From Lachnospiraceae bacterium (GTDB taxonomy: Bacteria > Bacillota > Clostridia > Lachnospirales > Lachnospiraceae), in the NCBI GenBank assembly GCA_017520155.1, contig JAFXGR010000010.1, positions 1 to 36,993 of the forward strand: a DNA stretch of 36,993 nucleotides, read 5' to 3'. The notes below the pieces were generated by a model. That model did no database searches. It had not been told where the DNA came from and saw only the letters and a list, made by a program, of their open reading frames with translations. Positions 32,017-36,993 of this stretch are shown piece by piece (the stretch's first letter is position 1; each line of letters starts with the position of its first letter). Made by a program: the position numbers and the translations under genes.

Positions 32017-32991
32017 GTGGAAAAATTTAAACAAAATGCATTTGTAAAAAAAGTGGGATTTAACAGAATTATCCTGGTTGGTGTAATGCTTTTGATGTAT
32101 CTGGCTTTTGGAGCGTTAACCGGTGGATCTTTCTTTACCGTATCCCGTATCATGAACATTTTTAACTATGTTTATTTCCTTGGCTTTTTAGCACTTGGAG
32201 TAACCTTTGTTATTGCAACCGGAGGAATTGATTTTTCCATTGGTCCGGTAATGTTCTGCTGTGCCTTGATTTCAGGGTATAGTTTCTTTAACCATGGAGT
32301 GCCCATGGGATTGGCCTTAGTATTATGTGTTGTTGTAGGTTTGTTGTTTGGTTGCTGGAATGGATATCTGGTGGCATTTGTTAAAATACCTCCCTTTATT
32401 GTTTCCATGGCATCCATGAATATGGCAAAGGGTATTGCGGCAGTATTTACCAAGACACAGTCTGTAAGCTGGCCTCAGTCATCTGATCCGGCAGGATGGT
32501 ATCGTAACCTGGTTAAATTTGGAAGCATTCCTACAGGGTTTATTATTTTTATTGCAGCAGCTGTTGTTTGTGCCATTATTCTCAATAAAACAAAAGCCGG
32601 AAGATATATCCTTTGCTTGGGAAGTAATTCTGAAGCTGTAAGATTATCCGGTGTAGATGTAAAAAAATGGACCATGCTTGCTTATGTTATCTGTGGAATC
32701 TTAGTTGGTATTGCTGCTATCTTTTATGTAGGGGCTTATACAACAGTTCAGCCCGGATATGGTGATCAGTATAATAATGAAGCCATTGCCTGTTGCATAA
32801 TGGGAGGTACTTCCATGGCAGGTGGATTGGCATCTATTGCGGGTACTGTAATCGGTACTTTGATTATTTCACTGTTACAGCAGGGAATTCTTGCACTTGG
32901 TTTTTCAAAGGACTATCAGTTTATTATTACAGGTCTTATTGTAATTGCCGCTGTTTATGCAGACGTATCTGCAAGACGTAGAAAGAATTAG
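32017..32991 (+). CDS. Sugar ABC transporter permease, RbsC-like (first)
   Basis: 324 residues, about eight or more membrane segments, of the ribose/galactose (CUT2) permease family. The conserved stretch VTFVIATGGIDFSIGPVMF (about 63-81), then KIPPFIVSMASMNMAKGI and the cytoplasmic KAGRYILCLGSNSEAVRLSGVDVKKW, are family landmarks that contact the ATPase. GTG start with TGGAGG ten bases upstream. It is the first gene of the operon with the ATPase, a second permease and a binding protein. The likely substrate is L-fucose or another deoxy- or pentose sugar, from closeness to fucI. Confidence 0.88.
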   Translation: MEKFKQNAFVKKVGFNRIILVGVMLLMYLAFGALTGGSFFTVSRIMNIFNYVYFLGFLALGVTFVIATGGIDFSIGPVMFCCALISGYSFFNHGVPMGLALVLCVVVGLLFGCWNGYLVAFVKIPPFIVSMASMNMAKGIAAVFTKTQSVSWPQSSDPAGWYRNLVKFGSIPTGFIIFIAAAVVCAIILNKTKAGRYILCLGSNSEAVRLSGVDVKKWTMLAYVICGILVGIAAIFYVGAYTTVQPGYGDQYNNEAIACCIMGGTSMAGGLASIAGTVIGTLIISLLQQGILALGFSKDYQFIITGLIVIAAVYADVSARRRKN

Positions 32992-33021
32992 TGATAGTAC
33001 ATAGAAAGGACGGGTAAGAAT

Positions 33022-34518
33022 ATGGGTGATGTTATTTTAACAATGAAAGGAATCGACAAATCTTTCCCTGGTGTTCATGCACTGGATCATGTAGATTTGG
33101 AGGTTAGAAAAGGTGAAGTTCTTGCATTGATGGGAGAAAACGGTGCAGGAAAATCTACCTTAATGAAGGTGTTAACCGGTATTTATAAAAAAGATTCCGG
33201 AACCATTACATATGAAGGAAAAGAAGTAGAATTTAAAAATACAAGAGAAGCTCAGGATGCGGGAATTGTTATTGTGCATCAGGAGTTGAATATGTTAGGT
33301 CATTTGACTGTAGCGCAGAATCTTTTTATCGGAAGAGAATTTAAAAACGGAATTAAAATCGACGATAAAAAGATGAATGAAGAAGCAAAGAAGCTGTTTG
33401 ACAGATTAAATGTAGATATTGATCCTACAGAGACCATGTCAAAACTGACTGTTGGAAAACAGCAGATGTGTGAAATCGCAAAAGCAGTTTCCTTTGATGC
33501 AAAAGTAATTATCTTCGATGAACCTTCTGCAGCGTTAACAGAGGCTGAAATCGAAGAAATGTTTAAGATTATCAGAGACTTAAAGAAAAAAGATATTGCC
33601 ATGGTTTACATTTCTCACCGTATGGATGAAATTAAGGTGATTACAGACCGTGTTACCGTAATGCGTGACGGAACTTATGTGGGAACCTTAATTACTAATG
33701 AATGTACCAAGGAAGATATCATTAACATGATGGTAGGTCGTGTAATTTATGAAGATCCCAAAACGGTAAGTGCAGTACCTAAAGATGCACCGGTAGTTCT
33801 TAAGGTAGAACATTTGAATGCAGGAAAAATGGTTCAGGATGTAAGCTTTGAATTAAGAAAGGGAGAGATTCTTGGTTTCTCCGGTTTAATGGGTGCAGGA
33901 CGTACAGAAACTGCCAGAGCTTTATTTGGAGCAGACCCTAAGGAAAGCGGAGATATTTATATTAATGGACAGAAGGTAACCATTAACAGTCCGGAAGATG
34001 CGGTAAAGGCAGGTATTGGCTATCTTTCAGAGGATAGAAAACGTTATGGTATTGTAGTACAAAAAACAGTAGCGGAAAATACGACTATGGCAACCATGCA
34101 TAAGTTTATGAAGGGTCTCTTTATTGATAAGAAGAAAGAGGAAGAGGTTGCACAGGAGTATGTAGATGCGTTGGCCACCAAAACTCCCGGTGTAGATCAG
34201 CTGGTGGTAAACCTTTCCGGTGGAAATCAGCAGAAAGTAGTTATTGCAAAATGGCTTACCAGAGATTGTGAAATCTTAATTTTTGATGAACCTACAAGAG
34301 GTATTGACGTAGGAGCAAAGAACGAGATTTATAAGCTGATGAATAAGCTGGCTTCTGAAGGAAAATCCATTATTATGATTTCCTCTGAAATGACAGAAAT
34401 CTTACGTATGAGTGACCGTATTGTGGTTATGTGTGAAGGTAAGAAAACAGGGGAAATCGGAATTGAAGAAGCAACCCAGGAAAACATTATGAATCTGGCA
34501 ACCAGAGAAATTAATTAG
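33022..34518 (+). CDS. Sugar ABC transporter ATP-binding protein, RbsA/MglA-like
   Basis: 498 residues, with the two fused ATPase domains typical of CUT2 sugar importers. First half: Walker A GENGAGKSTLMK (about residue 39), signature LTVGKQQMCEIAKA (about 147), Walker B VIIFDEPSAALTEAE. Second half: degenerate Walker A GLMGAGRTETA (about 292), signature LSGGNQQKVVIAKWL (about 400), Walker B ILIFDEPTRGIDVGAK. It is cytoplasmic, powering the two permeases on either side. AGAAAGGA lies before the ATG. The altered second P-loop is usual for this family and not damage. Confidence 0.92.
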   Translation: MGDVILTMKGIDKSFPGVHALDHVDLEVRKGEVLALMGENGAGKSTLMKVLTGIYKKDSGTITYEGKEVEFKNTREAQDAGIVIVHQELNMLGHLTVAQNLFIGREFKNGIKIDDKKMNEEAKKLFDRLNVDIDPTETMSKLTVGKQQMCEIAKAVSFDAKVIIFDEPSAALTEAEIEEMFKIIRDLKKKDIAMVYISHRMDEIKVITDRVTVMRDGTYVGTLITNECTKEDIINMMVGRVIYEDPKTVSAVPKDAPVVLKVEHLNAGKMVQDVSFELRKGEILGFSGLMGAGRTETARALFGADPKESGDIYINGQKVTINSPEDAVKAGIGYLSEDRKRYGIVVQKTVAENTTMATMHKFMKGLFIDKKKEEEVAQEYVDALATKTPGVDQLVVNLSGGNQQKVVIAKWLTRDCEILIFDEPTRGIDVGAKNEIYKLMNKLASEGKSIIMISSEMTEILRMSDRIVVMCEGKKTGEIGIEEATQENIMNLATREIN

Positions 34519-34532
34519 GAGGAGTAAAGAAG

Positions 34533-35504
34533 ATGGCAAATAAAAAAGCTCTTAGTAAATTAAAAGGACGTGAGGCCATTGTAGTAGGCATTATCCTTGT
34601 AATGGTAGTAGTCTTCAGTCTTCTCAGTCCTACCTTTAGAACTTATACAACCTTTGTAAGTTTATTGGATAGTTCCTATTATGTAGCCTTAATGGCAATT
34701 GGAGTTACCTTCCCTCTGATTACCGGAGGAGTAGACTTATCCATTGGTACCGGTTTAATCAGTTACGCTTTGTTTGGCGGTTATTTGATTGTCCATCAGG
34801 AAATGCCGGTGGCAGTAGGGTTGATTGCCTGTGTAATCATGGGTACAATATTTGGTGTATTAAACGGATTTTTAGTGGCAGTGATGGAGCTTCCTCCTTT
34901 CCTGGCAACCCTTTGTACCTGTATGATTAATCGTGGTATCGGTTCCTTGCTTAGTGGTGGTTTTGGTATTTCCTGGCCTTCTGCTTTGTCAAGTGACGGA
35001 TGGTTCAGAAGTATTTTCCGTATTAACAGCAACGGTAAGATCCTTCCTGTAGGTATTATTTTAATTCTTGTTTTAGTATTAGTGATGAACTTTGTATTAA
35101 AGCATACAAAAGTAGGACGTTATACTATTGCTATCGGAAGTAACAAGGAAGCTACAAGATTAGCCGGTGTAAATGTAAAATTCTATCATATTTTTGCTTA
35201 TACCATTTGTGGATTCTTTGCAGGCTTGGCAGCTATTGCTTATTCCGGAACTTATGTTACCATTTATCCCGGATCAGGAGCAGGATTTGAAATGGATGCT
35301 ATCGGAGGTGCTATTGTAGGTGGTGTATCTGCATCCGGTGGTGTGGGAAGTATTATTGGTACCTTCCTGGGAGTTATCGTAATCTGTTTAATGAAGGTAG
35401 GTTTACCTTTCATTGGTTTACAGGCAAACTGGCAGCAGATTATTACCGGTTTAATTTTGATCGGTGCAGTATTAATTGATGTTGTCAAAAAGAGAAAAGT
35501 GTAG
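34533..35504 (+). CDS. Sugar ABC transporter permease, RbsC-like (second)
   Basis: 323 residues, same family as the first permease but clearly different in sequence, so the pore is probably a heterodimer and not the RbsC homodimer. Landmarks: VTFPLITGGVDLSIGTGLISY (about 59-79), ELPPFLATLCTCMINRGIG and KVGRYTIAIGSNKEATRLAGVNVKFY. AGGAGGAG precedes the ATG, 14 bases after the ATPase stop. A promoter for the binding protein (35482-35510) overlaps its last codons. Confidence 0.9.
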   Translation: MANKKALSKLKGREAIVVGIILVMVVVFSLLSPTFRTYTTFVSLLDSSYYVALMAIGVTFPLITGGVDLSIGTGLISYALFGGYLIVHQEMPVAVGLIACVIMGTIFGVLNGFLVAVMELPPFLATLCTCMINRGIGSLLSGGFGISWPSALSSDGWFRSIFRINSNGKILPVGIILILVLVLVMNFVLKHTKVGRYTIAIGSNKEATRLAGVNVKFYHIFAYTICGFFAGLAAIAYSGTYVTIYPGSGAGFEMDAIGGAIVGGVSASGGVGSIIGTFLGVIVICLMKVGLPFIGLQANWQQIITGLILIGAVLIDVVKKRKV

Positions 35505-35510
35505 TATAAT
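35482..35510 (+). promoter_or_regulatory. Private sigma-A promoter of the binding-protein gene
   Basis: TTGTCA (35482-35487) and TATAAT (35505-35510) are 17 bases apart and overlap the end of the second permease gene. The expected start near 35517 is the first base of the hairpin at 35518. Confidence 0.6.
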
Positions 35511-35517
35511 ACATCTC

Positions 35518-35590
35518 AAGCTTTAGAAAAAGCTTAGAAAACCTCAGAAGAAATTAAGAAATTGTGATATGCAGCCATAAGGCTTCATAT
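35518..35590 (+). promoter_or_regulatory. Two leader hairpins before the binding-protein gene
   Basis: AAGCTTT-AGAA-AAAGCTT (35518-35535) is a seven-pair stem. ATATGCAGCC-ATAA-GGCTTCATAT (35567-35590) is a ten-pair stem with one mismatch. Neither has a T-run. The first would lie at the very 5' end of transcripts from 35482-35510 and both could stabilise the mRNA; this role is inferred. Confidence 0.5.
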
Positions 35591-35620
35591 AGATTAAATT
35601 CCATAAGGAGGAAAAGAAAA

Positions 35621-36778
35621 ATGAAAAAGAGAATCTTAGCTATCGTACTTAGTACAGTAATGGCATTGTCCATGGTAGCATGTGGCGGCGCAACAGAAGA
35701 AGCTGCTACACCCGCAACAGAAGAAGCTGCACCTGCAGAAGATGCAGCAGCTGAAGCTCCTGCTGGAGAAGCAGCAGCCGATAATGGTTATCACTTTGAA
35801 ATCCTTGTAAAATCCTTCCAGTCTACATACTGGCAGGCAGCTGTTAAAGGTATTGATCAGGCATGTGCAGAATTAGGTGTTACAGCTAACTGTAACGGAC
35901 CTGCAAATGAATCTGATATCGCTGACCAGGTTCAGATGCTTGATGCAGCTATCGAAGCAGCTCCCGATGGAATCGGTTTAGCAGCTTGTGATACAAGTTC
36001 CGTACTTGACTCTCTTGCAGTAGCATTAGAAAAAGGTATCCCTGTAGTATGTTTCGATACAGGTGTTGCTGATGCTCCTGAAGGATCTGTATACGCTACA
36101 GTAGCAACTGACAACGTTGCAGCTGGTGCTTGTGCAGCAGAAAATATGTTCCCTGTAATTGAAGCTCAGATCGCAGCTGCAACAGCTGATGCTCCTGTAA
36201 GAATTGGTGAAGTTAACCAGGATGCTACAGCTCTTAACATTCAGCAGCGTGGTCTTGGATTTATCAACAAAATGATCGAACTTTGTACAGCAGCTGGTAA
36301 AAAAGTTGCAGTAGAAGGTAACGAATTCTACGTAAACGCAGCAGAAGGTGCTGTTGCAGATGGCGCAGAAGTTATCATCGAAGTTGGTGTTCCTGCTCAG
36401 ACAACTGTAGATTTAGCAGCTACAGAAGCTAACAAAATTATGTCTAAAGAAGATACAATCGCTATCTTTGGTTCTAACCAGACAACTATCGAAGGTGTTC
36501 TTACAGCTAACGCTACATTAAACAAATTAAATGCTGATCCTACACAGGGTATCATCGGTGTTGGTTTTGACGCTGGTACACCTCAGAAAGAAGCTATCGT
36601 TGCCAGACAGTTAATCGGTTCTGTAACACAGTCTCCTTTAATGCAGGGTTATGAATGTATCTACACATTAACAGCAATCTGTAACGGTGAAACAGTAGCT
36701 GACCTTCCTATGGATGGTTACTGGTACAATACAGACAACATGAACGATGACAACATCGCTCCTAACCTTTACGACTAA
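35621..36778 (+). CDS. Sugar ABC transporter substrate-binding lipoprotein
   Basis: 385 residues. Signal peptide with lipobox MVAC (Cys about 21), then an Ala/Glu/Pro linker (about 22-60), then a type I periplasmic-binding fold (about 62-385) of the ribose-binding family: EILVKSFQSTYWQAAVKGI at the start, VVCFDTGVAD in the middle and IIGVGFDAGTPQKEAI near the end. It captures the sugar outside the cell and delivers it to the two permeases. AAGGAGG lies before the ATG at 35621; the frame stays open upstream, but without a signal-like start. Codons are much more biased (many GCA/GCT, AAC, ATC, GAC) than in neighbours, implying very high expression, in line with its private promoter. Confidence 0.92.
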   Translation: MKKRILAIVLSTVMALSMVACGGATEEAATPATEEAAPAEDAAAEAPAGEAAADNGYHFEILVKSFQSTYWQAAVKGIDQACAELGVTANCNGPANESDIADQVQMLDAAIEAAPDGIGLAACDTSSVLDSLAVALEKGIPVVCFDTGVADAPEGSVYATVATDNVAAGACAAENMFPVIEAQIAAATADAPVRIGEVNQDATALNIQQRGLGFINKMIELCTAAGKKVAVEGNEFYVNAAEGAVADGAEVIIEVGVPAQTTVDLAATEANKIMSKEDTIAIFGSNQTTIEGVLTANATLNKLNADPTQGIIGVGFDAGTPQKEAIVARQLIGSVTQSPLMQGYECIYTLTAICNGETVADLPMDGYWYNTDNMNDDNIAPNLYD

Positions 36779-36815
36779 TTTGTAAGTAATAATAACTTAT
36801 CATTCATAAAGGAAG

Positions 36816-36846
36816 AAAAGAGACCGGATTTTCCGGTCTCTTTTTT
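36816..36846 (+). terminator. Intrinsic terminator of the ABC importer operon
   Basis: GAGACCGGA (36820-36828) and TCCGGTCTC (36832-36840) form a perfect stem with a three-base loop, followed by six T's. The presumed group II intron begins six bases further on. Confidence 0.88.
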
Positions 36847-36852
36847 GTGGTT

Positions 36853-36993
36853 GTGTGTCCAGCGAAGCTGGACCACACTTGCCGGTGTAAGTCCGGTCAC
36901 GGTAATTGCCAGTGAGCCGTGTAGCTAAACTCGGTGCGTTGTAGAAATACAGGGTACTAAGCGAGTGGATAAAGTAACCTCGACAAGAGGAGC
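36853..36993 (+). mobile_element. 5' end of a probable group II intron, cut by the window end
   Basis: Begins GTGTG, the GUGYG 5' consensus of group II introns. GTCCAGC...GCTGGAC, then GGTGTAAGTCCGG and GCCGTGTAGCTAAA, resemble in order and spacing the first part of domain I in bacterial class C introns such as that of Oceanobacillus iheyensis. Class C introns characteristically insert just after intrinsic terminators, exactly as here. The maturase gene, if present, would lie past the window. The strand follows from the GTGTG end. Another structured RNA is the alternative. Confidence 0.65.

Noticed and set aside
1-36993. CRISPR array, tRNA or rRNA genes, prophage or toxin-antitoxin module
   Set aside because: No regularly spaced direct repeats, no cloverleaf or rRNA-like stretch and no phage or toxin-antitoxin proteins were recognised; the repeats present are dispersed and palindromic.

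Overview
The window looks like a chromosomal segment of a low-GC, anaerobic, endospore-forming Firmicute, most likely a Lachnospiraceae member close to Blautia. This is inferred from four sporulation genes (spoIID, spoIIQ, spoIIID and a SPOCS/LysM gene), an anaerobe-type high-molecular-weight rubredoxin, NAD-type dihydroorotate dehydrogenase (pyrK-pyrD), AGGAGG-type ribosome binding sites and L-fucose use by an isomerase plus an ABC importer. No tRNA, rRNA, CRISPR array, prophage or complete insertion sequence was seen.

Layout: 1-2.9 kb, palindromic repeats and a lone aconitase-family hydratase. 3.0-6.3 kb, an uncharacterised EF-hand-like protein, then spoIID and spoIIQ with recognisable sigma-E and sigma-F promoters. 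6.4-9.9 kb, ddl and murF for peptidoglycan precursors, a palindromic element and a convergent plsC. 10-13.6 kb, a PrcB-like lipoprotein and pyrC-pyrK-pyrD. 13.6-16.1 kb, the SPOCS/LysM gene and an unknown protein. 16.3-19.8 kb, ispE, a GntR/FCD regulator, a small membrane protein, murI and a DUF1934 protein. 19.8-23.3 kb, a membrane-anchored unknown, a trigger-factor-like lipoprotein and asnS. 23.3-26.3 kb, trkA-trkH potassium uptake on the minus strand. 26.6-27.9 kb, Hrb-type rubredoxin behind a FUR-family operator, and spoIIID. 28-36.8 kb, a fucose locus: AraC regulator, divergent fucI, a lipoprotein and a permease-ATPase-permease-binding protein ABC importer. The window ends inside what looks like the 5' end of a group II intron inserted just after the importer terminator.

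How they work together: most of the window is core housekeeping (cell wall, pyrimidines, isoprenoids, lipid, K+). The accessory part is the fucose locus, where the importer would supply L-fucose to FucI under AraC control; no fuculokinase or aldolase gene is present here.

The most unusual content is non-coding. There are three families of small palindromic repeats (five, two and two copies), which variously sit in mRNA leaders, act as a terminator, supply the end of a coding region and follow sporulation genes. At 13.64-13.70 kb a sigma-E-like promoter, a terminator-like hairpin and a ribosome binding site overlap. I found no convincing new multi-gene defence or biosynthetic system.
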